From Pseudomonadota bacterium (GTDB lineage: Bacteria; Pseudomonadota; Gammaproteobacteria; Xanthomonadales; Rhodanobacteraceae), in assembly GCA_021783385.1 (NCBI GenBank), contig JAJXTX010000002.1, forward strand, positions 28,629 to 34,289: DNA of 5,661 nt. The letters are read 5' to 3'. This document shows positions 1-5,661 of the stretch, piece by piece (the stretch's first letter is position 1; each line of letters begins with the position of its first letter). The notes under the pieces are model-generated. The model was not told where the DNA came from, did not search any database, and was given only the letters and a program-made list of their open reading frames with translations. Both the position numbers and the translations under genes were made by a program.

Positions 1-1157
1 CGCTCGAACAGCAGGTCGAACTGCAGCGGGTCGAGATCGGTGATCTTCAGCGCCCACGCCACCAGCGAGCCGGCGCCGGAACCGCGTCCAGGCCCGACCG
101 GGATGCCTTGCTGCTTGGCCCAGTTGATGAAGTCGGCCACGATCAGGAAGTAGCCGGGGAAGCCCATCTCGATGATCACATCGAGCTCGCGTTCCAGCCG
201 TGCCTGGTAGGCGTCCAGCGTGTGGCCGTTGGCCAGCGGCGCGCTGGCGAGGCGTTGCCGCAGGCCCTCGCGCGACAGCTCGCGGATGTGGCTGGCGAGA
301 TCATGCCCGGCCGGCACCGGAAAGTCGGGCAGGAAATATTTGCCGAAGGTCAGTTCCAGATTGCAGCGCCGGGCCAGCTCGACGGTGTTTTCCAGCGCCT
401 CCGGCAAGTCGGCGAACAGCGCGGCCATTTCCTCGGGCGACTTCAGGTACTGCTGCTCGGCATAGTCGCGTGGGCGCTTCGCGTCGGCCAGCACGCGGCC
501 CTGGTTGATGCATACGCGCGCCTCGTGCGCCTCGAAATCGTCGCGGGTGAGGAAGCGCACGTCGTTGCTGGCCAGTACCGGCAGCGCGAGTTCGGCGGCC
601 AGCGCGAGCGCGGCGGTATTCCAGCTTTCCTCGTTGTCGCGGCCGCAGCGGGTAAGTTCCAGGTACAACCGGTCCGGCAGCAGCTGTGCCAGCGGGTGGA
701 GCTTTTCCAGCGCGGCGTCGCTGCCCTGCTGCAAGGCGACGCGGGCCACTTCGCTGTCGCGTCCGAGCAGGGCGATCAGGCCGCCGGTGGTCTGCGTGCC
801 CAGCCACGCGGCGTCGACCAGCGCCCGCCCGCCGTGCTGGCCGTCGCGCCATGCGCGCGACACCAGCCGCGACAGGTTGAGATAGCCTTCGTGGTTCTGG
901 CACAGCAGGGTGAGTCGCCACGGCCGCGGGTCATCAGGCGCGGAAATCCACAGGTCGCAGCCGCCGATCGGCTTGATCCCCGCCGCGCTGCACGCCTTGT
1001 AGAACTTCACCAGCGCGAACATGTTGCATTCGTCGGTGAGCGCCACCGCCGGCATGCCTGCGCGCACGCAGGCCTCGACCAGCGCCTTGATGCGGATGGT
1101 CGAGTCGACCAGCGAATATTCGCTGTGCAGGTGCAGGTGGGTATAGCGGACAGTCAT
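1..1157 (-). CDS. dnaE: DNA polymerase III alpha subunit, 5' part (partial, runs off the left edge)
   Basis: Catalytic subunit of the replicative DNA polymerase III holoenzyme. Only the first 385 codons are present; family members are usually about 1,160-1,180 residues. The N-terminal PHP domain is clear: [13 protein letters not shown] at residues 7-19, ALTDECN at 39-45, ASNDVRFL at 196-203 and FEAHEARV at 208-215. The polymerase domain begins near residue 270 (YFLPDFP at 274-280, [10 protein letters not shown] at 331-340, [10 protein letters not shown] at 355-364). The reading frame is open to the edge and stops just before the conserved PDFDVDF-type segment that holds two catalytic aspartates. 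ATG 1157 is chosen because it lies six codons before the conserved HLHLH, as in E. coli DnaE; no good Shine-Dalgarno sequence precedes it. Several metal-ligand positions of the PHP site are replaced (see findings), so the domain is probably structural, with proofreading left to DnaQ. It lies 135 bp downstream of rnhB, the standard gammaproteobacterial order. Confidence 0.97.
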   Translation of the reverse strand, partial: MTVRYTHLHLHSEYSLVDSTIRIKALVEACVRAGMPAVALTDECNMFALVKFYKACSAAGIKPIGGCDLWISAPDDPRPWRLTLLCQNHEGYLNLSRLVSRAWRDGQHGGRALVDAAWLGTQTTGGLIALLGRDSEVARVALQQGSDAALEKLHPLAQLLPDRLYLELTRCGRDNEESWNTAALALAAELALPVLASNDVRFLTRDDFEAHEARVCINQGRVLADAKRPRDYAEQQYLKSPEEMAALFADLPEALENTVELARRCNLELTFGKYFLPDFPVPAGHDLASHIRELSREGLRQRLASAPLANGHTLDAYQARLERELDVIIEMGFPGYFLIVADFINWAKQQGIPVGPGRGSGAGSLVAWALKITDLDPLQFDLLFE

Positions 1158-1292
1158 GCAGGCAGACGCGGTGAGTCCATGCAGGCTAACCGGCGCTCCG
1201 TGCAGCAGCAAGATTGACTTCCACTGCAATTGCGCAAACGGCGCGTGGGCTGCCGCTGTGCGGGAGCTCTTCGCGTTCGCCGCGACGCAGGC
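1158..1292. other. rnhB-dnaE spacer
   Basis: A 135-bp gap between the rnhB stop and the dnaE start, the only sizeable intergenic space inside the cluster. Its middle is less GC-rich than the flanking genes. It carries two overlapping 8-bp palindromes, GCAATTGC (1226-1233) and TTGCGCAA (1230-1237). I see no hairpin followed by a T-run, so no intrinsic terminator for rnhB. A dnaE promoter could lie here, but no convincing -35/-10 pair is visible. The dnaE frame stays open upstream of ATG 1157 through at least part of this spacer, but the upstream residues do not resemble the DnaE family. Confidence 0.6.
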
Positions 1293-1955
1293 TCACGACG
1301 ATGGCGGCCGCTGCAGCAGCACGCGCACCGGGGCGAAGCTGCGGCGATGCTGCGCGCACGGCCCCAGCCGCTGCAGCGCGGCCAGGTGGGCGGGCGTGGG
1401 GTAACCCTTGTGCACGGCAAAGCCGTAGCCCGGATGCGCCGCATCCAACGCCACCATCAGGCGGTCGCGGCTGACCTTGGCGAGGATCGAGGCGGCGCTG
1501 ATCGCCGGCTCCAGCGCGTCGCCGCCGACGATCGCGCGGCCCGGGCAGGGCAGATCCTGCGGCAGCTGGTTGCCATCGATCAGCGCCTCGTCGGCGGCCA
1601 CGGCCAGACCGGCCACAGCCCGGCGCATGCCGGCCATGGTCGCCTGGAAAATGTTCAGCCGGTCGATCTCGTCAGGCTCGATCAGCACCACGCAATACGC
1701 CAGCGCGCGCTCGATGATCAGTGGATACAGCGCTTCGCGCCGGGCCGCGCTGAGCTTCTTCGAATCGTCGAGCCCGGCGATCGGGCGCGCCGGGTCGAGA
1801 ATCACCGCCGCCACTGCCAGCGGCCCGGCCAACGGCCCTCGCCCGGCCTCATCCACCCCCGCCACAAGCAAGCCTTTTGCGTTCGCTTCATCTCCCCTCC
1901 GGGGATAGGATTGAGGTGAGGGGCGGGTGCTCGCACGGAACTCACCCACCCGCAT
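1293..1955 (-). CDS. rnhB: Ribonuclease HII
   Basis: Cuts RNA in RNA-DNA hybrids and 5' of single ribonucleotides misincorporated in DNA, starting ribonucleotide excision repair in the cytoplasm. From ATG 1955 the product is 220 residues (E. coli: 198). The four metal-binding acidic residues are present: D35 and E36 in GVDEAGRG, D127 in LIDGN and D146 in VGGDA. The G-R-G loop (38-40) and the tyrosine of HKGYPT (185), used to recognise the RNA-DNA junction, are intact, as is [11 protein letters not shown] (155-165). ATG 1955 is chosen because a GGAGG lies 6 nt upstream, inside the end of lpxB; this makes a 14-bp overlap with lpxB. The first 26 or so residues are not family-like and are encoded by a palindromic repeat. 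A TTG at 1871, giving 192 residues, is the main alternative start. A GTG two codons after the ATG and an ATG at 1979 are less likely. Confidence 0.93.
   Translation of the reverse strand: MRVGEFRASTRPSPQSYPRRGDEANAKGLLVAGVDEAGRGPLAGPLAVAAVILDPARPIAGLDDSKKLSAARREALYPLIIERALAYCVVLIEPDEIDRLNIFQATMAGMRRAVAGLAVAADEALIDGNQLPQDLPCPGRAIVGGDALEPAISAASILAKVSRDRLMVALDAAHPGYGFAVHKGYPTPAHLAALQRLGPCAQHRRSFAPVRVLLQRPPSS
1887..1925. repeat. Palindromic, intergenic-type GC-rich repeat inside the 5' end of rnhB
   Basis: On the minus strand this reads CCCCTCACCTCAATCC, then TATCCCCGGAGGGGAGA. Its core is a perfect 5-bp stem with a 3-nt loop (TCCCC-GGA-GGGGA, 1893-1905). It resembles the CCCTCACCCCAACCCTCTCCC-type elements that I recall as common between genes in Xanthomonadales and other GC-rich proteobacteria; the family assignment is from memory. 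It lies between the lpxB stop and the conserved start of the RNase HII fold, and the rnhB frame passes through it without a stop. No second copy was noticed in this window. Confidence 0.55.
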
Positions 1956-3219
1956 GCCTTTCCTCCACCAGCTCCGCAATCGCCGCGGCCGCCCGCTCGC
2001 CGGCGTGGTCTTCGAGCCCGCCGCGCAGATCCAGATGCAGCTGCTCGAACGCGGCCACGATGCGACCGCGCCGCTCGTTGTCGTGCAGCAGCGCCAGCGT
2101 GGCGGCGGCGAGATTCTCGGCGGTGCACTCGTCTTGCATCAGCTCTGGCACCAGCAGGCCGTCGCCGACGCGGCCGCTGGCCCGCGCGAGGATATTGGGC
2201 AGCGCATAGATATCGGTTTTCAGCATGCGCAGCAGGCGCGCGATGCGGTAGCTGAGCGCCGACACGCGGTAGCCGACCACCATCGGCCGCTTCGCCAGCA
2301 TCGCCTCCAGCGTGGCGGTGCCCGAGGCCAGCAGCACCACGTCGGCAGCCAGCAGCGCCTCGTGCGCGTGGCCGTCCAGCAGCAGTGGCGTGTCCCCGGT
2401 GGAAGACCTGTTCGCCAGCAGGGTTTTCAGTCGCGCATGCACCCGTGGATTGGCCGCCGGGATCACGACGCGCAGCCCCGGCAGCGCCGCGGCCACCCGC
2501 GTCGAGGCGTCCACGAATATCTGCCCCATGCGCGCCAGTTCGGACAGCCGGCTGCCCGGCAGCAGCGCCAGCACCGGCACATCCGGCGGCAGCTGCAGCG
2601 CCGCGCGCGCGCCGGCACGGTCGGATGCCAGTGCAAAACGATCGGCCAGCGGATGGCCGACGAAGCGTGCGTCGATGCCGTGCCTGGCGTAGATCGCCGG
2701 TTCCATCGGAAACAGGCACAGCACGCGATCGGCGCTGCGGCCGATTTTTTCCGCGCGCTGCTCGCGCCATGCCCACACCGACGGGCTGACGTAGTGCACG
2801 GTGCGCAGGCCGGCCTGCTTCAGGCGCTGCTCCACGGCGAGGTTGAAGTCGGGCGCGTCGATGCCGATCACCACCGCTGGCCACGCGTCCAGCAGCCGGG
2901 CCAGCAGTGCCTTGCGCAGCCGCAGCAGGCGCGGCAGGTGGCGGATCACCTCGCTGAAACCGAACAGCGACAGCTCATGCATGTCGTACCAGGATTCAAA
3001 CCCCCGCGCCTGCATGCGAGCGCCGCCGATGCCGACGAAGCGTGCCTGCGGGTAGCGCTGGCGCAGCGCCGCGATGAGATCGGCGCCGAGCTGGTCGCCG
3101 GAGTCTTCGCCGGCGATCAAGGCGAATAGCGGAGCCGTTGCATGGGGCTTTGCGTCTGGGTCCTGGGTTGAATCAGAGCCAGTGCGGTTGCCTGATTTGC
3201 TGAGATGCGCTGCGCGCAT
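1942..3219 (-). CDS. lpxB: Lipid-A-disaccharide synthase
   Basis: GT-B fold, family GT19 glycosyltransferase at the inner face of the inner membrane. It joins UDP-2,3-diacylglucosamine to lipid X, giving the beta-1,6 disaccharide 1-phosphate and UDP. The 425-residue product shows the family motifs in order: [12 protein letters not shown] (35-46), GIDAPDFN (119-126), [11 protein letters not shown] (142-152), GHPLAD (188-193), LLPGSR (219-224) and [10 protein letters not shown] (299-308). D121 and R224 match E. coli D98 and R201, both needed for activity. ATG 3219 starts one base after the lpxA stop; no other ATG or GTG precedes the first conserved strand. The N-terminus is about 25 residues longer than in E. 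coli and is polar. A seven-residue insertion lies in the loop after PNILA (near 347-354). The reading frame is open further upstream, but that part overlaps lpxA and is not conserved. No strong Shine-Dalgarno is visible, so translation probably depends on coupling to lpxA. Confidence 0.97.
   Translation of the reverse strand: MRAAHLSKSGNRTGSDSTQDPDAKPHATAPLFALIAGEDSGDQLGADLIAALRQRYPQARFVGIGGARMQARGFESWYDMHELSLFGFSEVIRHLPRLLRLRKALLARLLDAWPAVVIGIDAPDFNLAVEQRLKQAGLRTVHYVSPSVWAWREQRAEKIGRSADRVLCLFPMEPAIYARHGIDARFVGHPLADRFALASDRAGARAALQLPPDVPVLALLPGSRLSELARMGQIFVDASTRVAAALPGLRVVIPAANPRVHARLKTLLANRSSTGDTPLLLDGHAHEALLAADVVLLASGTATLEAMLAKRPMVVGYRVSALSYRIARLLRMLKTDIYALPNILARASGRVGDGLLVPELMQDECTAENLAAATLALLHDNERRGRIVAAFEQLHLDLRGGLEDHAGERAAAAIAELVEERHAGG
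1962..1966 (-). promoter_or_regulatory. Ribosome binding site deciding the rnhB start
   Basis: GGAGG on the minus strand, six bases before ATG 1955, embedded in the codons for the C-terminal VEER of LpxB. It is the best-placed Shine-Dalgarno match for any rnhB start candidate. It implies that rnhB translation begins before lpxB translation ends, with the two genes overlapping by 14 bp. Confidence 0.65.
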
Positions 3220-3240
3220 ATCAGCGGGCCAGGCCCCGCT
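3201..3240 (-). promoter_or_regulatory. Tandem hairpins at the lpxA-lpxB junction
   Basis: In the minus-strand RNA, a stem AGCGGG/CCCGCU with a 6-nt loop (3223-3240) covers the last codons of lpxA. A second stem directly after it, AUGCGC-GCA-GCGCAU (3205-3219), begins with the lpxB start codon. After one mismatch, the lpxA UGA pairs with UCA (3201-3203 with 3221-3223), which extends the second stem. The start codon would be closed unless a ribosome finishing lpxA opens it. The base pairing is read directly from the sequence; the regulatory role is inferred. Confidence 0.4.
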
Positions 3241-4024
3241 CGCTGCGGTCGAGAAAATCCAGCATTGCCCGCACGTCATCACTCTGCTGCGCCTGCTCGA
3301 CCAGCTTTTCGCGCGCCTCGGCCAGCGGCAGGCCACCCATGTAGAGCGTGCGGTAGGCGCGCTTGATCGCGGCGATGCGGGCGGCATCGAAGCCGCGACG
3401 CTTCAGGCCCTCGCTGTTGATGCCGCGCGGGCGGCCGGACTGCTCGTTGGCCATGGTCACGAATGGCGGCACGTCGTGACCGACGAGGCAGCCCATGCCG
3501 ATGAACGCGTGCGCGCCGACCTTGCAGAACTGATGCGCGCCGGAGTAGCCGGCGAACACGGTCCAGTCGCCCACCTGCACGTGGCCTGCCAGCGCGGAGT
3601 AGTTGGAAAACACCGTGTGGTTGCCGATCTGGCAGTCGTGCGCGATGTGCACGTAGGCCAGCAGCCAATTGTCGTCACCGATGCGGGTGGCGCCACCGCC
3701 GTCGCCGGTGCCGCGATTGATGGTGACGAATTCGCGGATCAGGTTGCGCTCGCCGATCACCAGTTCGGTGCGTTCGCCGGCGAATTTCTTGTCTTGCGGA
3801 TCACCGCCGAGCGAGGCGAACTGGGCGATGCGGTTGTCGCGACCGATCCGCGTGGGACCCTCGATCACCACGTGCGGGCCGATCACCGTGCCCTCGCCGA
3901 TGACTACCTCGGCGCCAATCACGCTATAGGCGCCGATGCTGACGTTGGCGCCGATCACCGCGCTGGGGTCGATCAGCGCGGCGGGGTGGATCAGCGCAGG
4001 ACGGATCGCGGCCGGCTGGATCAT
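3221..4024 (-). CDS. lpxA: UDP-N-acetylglucosamine 3-O-acyltransferase
   Basis: First step of lipid A synthesis: moves an R-3-hydroxyacyl chain from acyl carrier protein to the 3-OH of UDP-GlcNAc. Cytoplasmic homotrimer. The 267-residue product (E. coli 262) is a left-handed beta-helix of hexapeptide repeats over about residues 10-190, seen as runs of [12 protein letters not shown] and IGEGTV. A C-terminal helical part follows, starting near GLKRRGF (206-212). H129 in HIAHD matches the catalytic H125 of E. coli; H148 and H164 match H144 and H160. M177 replaces E. coli G173, the acyl-chain ruler (see findings). ATG 4024 overlaps the fabZ stop as ATGA, typical of translational coupling, and gives an N-terminus about four residues longer than E. 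coli. Fully intact; the family assignment is secure. Confidence 0.98.
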   Translation of the reverse strand: MIQPAAIRPALIHPAALIDPSAVIGANVSIGAYSVIGAEVVIGEGTVIGPHVVIEGPTRIGRDNRIAQFASLGGDPQDKKFAGERTELVIGERNLIREFVTINRGTGDGGGATRIGDDNWLLAYVHIAHDCQIGNHTVFSNYSALAGHVQVGDWTVFAGYSGAHQFCKVGAHAFIGMGCLVGHDVPPFVTMANEQSGRPRGINSEGLKRRGFDAARIAAIKRAYRTLYMGGLPLAEAREKLVEQAQQSDDVRAMLDFLDRSERGLAR

Positions 4025-4494
4025 TTATCGGATCTCGCAGCGCACATCAGCTCGCAGCTGGCCACTTCCTTGCCGTCGACCACAGTGCGCGCCATGAACA
4101 GGCCCATGCCTCGCATCAGCCGTTTCAGGTGCACTTCGATGCGCAGCTGGTCGCCGGGCACCACCACCGCGCTGAAGCGCGCGTTGTCGACCTTGACGAG
4201 ATAAAACAGCGAGCTGCTGTTGTCACCCTTGATGCGGCTGCTGAGCTGCGTCAGCAGGCCGGCGGCCTGCGCCATCGCCTCGATGATCAGCACGCCCGGC
4301 ATCACCGGATGACCGGGGAAGTGGCCCTGGAAAAACGGTTCGTTGATGGTCACGTTCTTCAGCGCCACCACGCTTTGATCGGGCACCAGTTCGATCACCC
4401 GATCCACCAGCAGGAACGGATAGCGGTGTGGCAGCAGCTCCTGGATCTGCTCCACATTCACCGGCAGGGTGAAGGTTGCGGCGGGGTCACTCAT
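4021..4494 (-). CDS. fabZ: 3-hydroxyacyl-ACP dehydratase
   Basis: Hot-dog fold dehydratase of type II fatty acid synthesis. It converts 3-hydroxyacyl-ACP to trans-2-enoyl-ACP in the cytoplasm. At 157 residues it is slightly longer than typical members because of the N-terminus. The motif [13 protein letters not shown] (20-32) and the active-site helix region [20 protein letters not shown] (57-76) are intact. H58 and E72 are the catalytic pair, with the same 14-residue spacing as in P. aeruginosa FabZ. Start ATG 4494 overlaps the end of lpxD by 8 bp and has AAGGA 8 nt upstream. It lies between two acyltransferases that use the same 3-hydroxyacyl-ACP substrates, which fits the known balance between lipid A and phospholipid synthesis. 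Confidence 0.98.
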   Translation of the reverse strand: MSDPAATFTLPVNVEQIQELLPHRYPFLLVDRVIELVPDQSVVALKNVTINEPFFQGHFPGHPVMPGVLIIEAMAQAAGLLTQLSSRIKGDNSSSLFYLVKVDNARFSAVVVPGDQLRIEVHLKRLMRGMGLFMARTVVDGKEVASCELMCAARSDK

Positions 4495-5536
4495 GGTTCT
4501 TGTCCTTTTCCAGCGCCGACAGCCGGCGCGCGTACTCGTCCAGATGCTTGAAGCGGGCGGCGTTCTTGCGCCACAGGCGACTTTCCTGCAGCGGCACCCC
4601 CGAGGAATATTCGCCCGGTTCGCGAATCGAATGCGTGACCAGGCTCTTGGCGGTAATGGTAACCCGGTCGGCCAGCTCCAGATGTCCCAGCACGCCGGCG
4701 TTGCCGCCGATCATGCAGTAGCGGCCGATCTTCGCGCTACCGGCCACGGCGGCGCAGCCGGCCATCGCGGTATGCGCGCCGACGTGCACGTTGTGCGCGA
4801 TCTGGATCTGGTTGTCCAGCCGCACATCCTCTTCGAGCACGGTGTCCTCCAGCGCGCCGCGGTCGATGGTGGTGTTGGCGCCAATCTCGCAGTCATCGCC
4901 GATGCGCACGCCGCCCAGCTGTGGCAGCTTGACCCAGCCGCCGTGGTCGAATGCCTCCCGATCGAAGGCGAGACCGAAACCGTCCGAGCCGATCACCGCG
5001 CCCGGATGCACCAGCACGCGCCTGCCCAGGCGGACCCGGGTCACCAGCGTCACGCGTGCCACCAGCCGCGCGTGCGCACCGACCTGGCAGTCGTCGCCGA
5101 TGATGCAGTGCGGGCCGAGCACGGCGCCCTCGGCGATCACCGCGCGATCGCCGATCACGCAGCAAGGGCCGATGCTGGCGCCGGCGCTCACCTGCGCGCT
5201 CGCGGCAACCACCGCGCTGGGATGAATGCCGGGCTTCGCGGCGGGCAGGCGCTCGAACAGCGCGGCGATCTTCGCGTAGGCGACGTAGGGATCGCGTGCG
5301 ACCAGCGCCGCGGTGGGGCAGTCGGCGAGGCTTTCCGCGCGCAGCACCACCGCGCCGGCGCGGGTCGCGCCGAGCTGGGCGGCATATTTGCTGTTGGCCA
5401 GAAAGCTCAGCTGACCGGGCCCGGCGCCAGCCAGGGTGCCGACGCCGTCGATGCGGCGGTCGGCTTCGCCGTGCAGCTGCAGTTGGAAGCGTGCGGCCAG
5501 TTCGCTGAGGCTGTGGGTGATCGGGTTCAAGGGCAT
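4487..5536 (-). CDS. lpxD: UDP-3-O-(3-hydroxyacyl)glucosamine N-acyltransferase
   Basis: Third step of lipid A synthesis: adds an R-3-hydroxyacyl chain from ACP to the 2-amino group of UDP-3-O-acylglucosamine. Cytoplasmic trimer. From ATG 5536 the product is 349 residues (E. coli 341). The N-terminal uridine-binding domain spans about 1-105 (GQLSFLANSKY at 41-51, ARDPYVAYAK at 80-89). A hexapeptide-repeat left-handed helix follows to about 300, and then a charged helical tail (RLWRKNAARF, 320-329). H248 in QIAHNV matches the catalytic H239 of E. coli; H285 matches H276. L299 stands where E. coli has M290. ATG 5536 fits the family N-terminus, but its only Shine-Dalgarno-like GGAG lies one base away. 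A TTG two codons later (5530) has that GGAG at 7 nt and is a real alternative. The frame runs open to a GTG at 5617, but those residues are not LpxD-like. Confidence 0.96.
   Translation of the reverse strand: MPLNPITHSLSELAARFQLQLHGEADRRIDGVGTLAGAGPGQLSFLANSKYAAQLGATRAGAVVLRAESLADCPTAALVARDPYVAYAKIAALFERLPAAKPGIHPSAVVAASAQVSAGASIGPCCVIGDRAVIAEGAVLGPHCIIGDDCQVGAHARLVARVTLVTRVRLGRRVLVHPGAVIGSDGFGLAFDREAFDHGGWVKLPQLGGVRIGDDCEIGANTTIDRGALEDTVLEEDVRLDNQIQIAHNVHVGAHTAMAGCAAVAGSAKIGRYCMIGGNAGVLGHLELADRVTITAKSLVTHSIREPGEYSSGVPLQESRLWRKNAARFKHLDEYARRLSALEKDKNHE
4503..4507 (-). promoter_or_regulatory. Ribosome binding site of fabZ
   Basis: AAGGA on the minus strand, eight bases before ATG 4494 and inside the last codons of lpxD (the EKDKNHE end). 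It supports this start and the 8-bp lpxD-fabZ overlap. Confidence 0.6.
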
Positions 5537-5581
5537 GCTCCGCACATCGGCGCGCGGCGGGACGCCGGTGCGCCGAGCTGA

Positions 5582-5617
5582 GTGGTCACTAAGCACTGAT
5601 CGTCGCTGCCTGACCAC
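5582..5617. repeat. 7-bp inverted repeat with a long loop
   Basis: GTGGTCA (5582-5588) and TGACCAC (5611-5617) are perfect complements separated by 22 bases. The loop contains CTGATC (5596-5601), the same hexamer found in the neighbouring 9-bp inverted repeat. The long loop makes this weaker than its neighbour, and chance is possible. Confidence 0.35.
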
Positions 5618-5621
5618 GGCA

Positions 5622-5647
5622 GCCTGATCATAGCCGGCTGATCAGGC
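5622..5647. repeat. 9-bp perfect inverted repeat
   Basis: Arms GCCTGATCA (5622-5630) and TGATCAGGC (5639-5647) flank the 8-nt loop TAGCCGGC. A further direct copy of GATCAGGC lies at 5654-5661, 14 bases from the right arm. It could form a stable hairpin in the lpxD leader RNA or the tail of an upstream transcript. No T-run follows on the minus strand, so it is not a classical intrinsic terminator. A dimeric regulator's operator is also possible. Confidence 0.6.
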
Positions 5648-5661
5648 CCCGAGGATCAGGC

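Larger units (their letters stand above)
5537..5661. promoter_or_regulatory. Leader region upstream of lpxD
   Basis: 125 bases to the window edge without a supported gene. On the minus strand, two frames hit stops within six codons of the edge. The third reads ten codons and stops at TGA 5630-5628, so an upstream gene could end there, but nothing identifiable is visible. In relatives, bamA and/or skp usually precede lpxD. The stretch holds the inverted repeats listed separately. I see no confident -35/-10 promoter. Confidence 0.5.

Noticed and set aside
108..1217. Long plus-strand open frame of 369 codons opposite dnaE
   Set aside because: Antisense to a clearly conserved dnaE; composition rich in R, A, Q and H without recognisable motifs, as expected opposite a GC-rich gene.
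1205..1240. Sigma-70 promoter for dnaE using TTGCGC and CAATCT on the minus strand
   Set aside because: The boxes match the consensus poorly and the spacing is 15 bases; too weak to annotate.
1154..1444. Minus-strand 96-codon frame ending in ATGA overlap with dnaE
   Set aside because: The ATGA overlap is suggestive, but most of the frame lies inside rnhB in another frame, with a cysteine/arginine-rich nonsense composition.
1802..2884. Minus-strand open frame of 360 codons overlapping lpxB and the rnhB 5' end
   Set aside because: Wrong frame within lpxB; arginine- and alanine-rich with no domain. Its end includes the out-of-frame ATG 1891 discussed as a finding.
1927..3129. Plus-strand open frame of 400 codons opposite lpxB
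   Set aside because: Shadow of lpxB; no family-like motif, and the codon bias follows the minus-strand gene.
3074..4204. Plus-strand open frame of 376 codons opposite lpxA with repetitive ADH-type residues
   Set aside because: The apparent protein repeats mirror the hexapeptide repeats of lpxA on the other strand.
4469..5581. Plus-strand open frame of 370 codons opposite lpxD
   Set aside because: Same effect: its repetitive A/D/H/R content is the antisense reading of the LpxD hexapeptide repeats.
5528..5631. Minus-strand 34-codon frame (ATG 5631) before lpxD, a possible leader peptide
   Set aside because: No Shine-Dalgarno before it, no conserved content, and it overlaps the lpxD start in another frame.
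5622..5647. Inverted repeat as a rho-independent terminator
   Set aside because: The stem is good, but no T-run follows on either strand.

Overview
The window is a high-GC bacterial chromosome segment (about two-thirds G+C by eye). All six genes lie on the minus strand. Read in the direction of transcription, from high to low coordinates, the order is lpxD - fabZ - lpxA - lpxB - rnhB - dnaE (5' part only). This is the classical gammaproteobacterial block joining lipid A synthesis to DNA replication. The GC content, the gene order and the LpxA/LpxB/LpxD sequence style (for example [12 protein letters not shown] in LpxA) suggest Xanthomonadales, most likely a Rhodanobacteraceae-type genome such as Rhodanobacter, Dyella or a relative. 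That placement is inference, not proof.

Layout: 5537-5661 is the non-coding leader of lpxD, with a 9-bp inverted repeat and repeated GCCTGATC units. 4487-5536 is lpxD, which overlaps fabZ (4021-4494) by 8 bp. fabZ overlaps lpxA (3221-4024) by 4 bp (ATGA). One base separates lpxA from lpxB (1942-3219). lpxB overlaps rnhB (1293-1955) by 14 bp when the rnhB start with the best Shine-Dalgarno sequence is used. A 135-bp spacer follows, and then the first 385 codons of dnaE, which runs off the left edge before the polymerase catalytic aspartates.

How the genes work together: LpxA puts the first 3-hydroxyacyl chain on UDP-GlcNAc. LpxD adds the second after LpxC, which is not in the window, has deacetylated the sugar. 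LpxB joins two acylated sugars into the lipid A disaccharide. FabZ dehydrates the same 3-hydroxyacyl-ACP pool for fatty acid elongation, so it competes with LpxA and LpxD for substrate. RnhB removes ribonucleotides from DNA, and DnaE is the replicative polymerase. The tight packing of the first five genes indicates one translationally coupled transcript.

I see no mobile element, RNA gene, CRISPR array or undescribed multi-gene system. The points worth a second look are small: a palindromic, intergenic-type repeat read through as the N-terminus of RnhB; a hairpin enclosing the lpxA stop and lpxB start; a methionine at the LpxA acyl-chain ruler position; a degenerate PHP site in DnaE; and the repeat-rich leader of lpxD.
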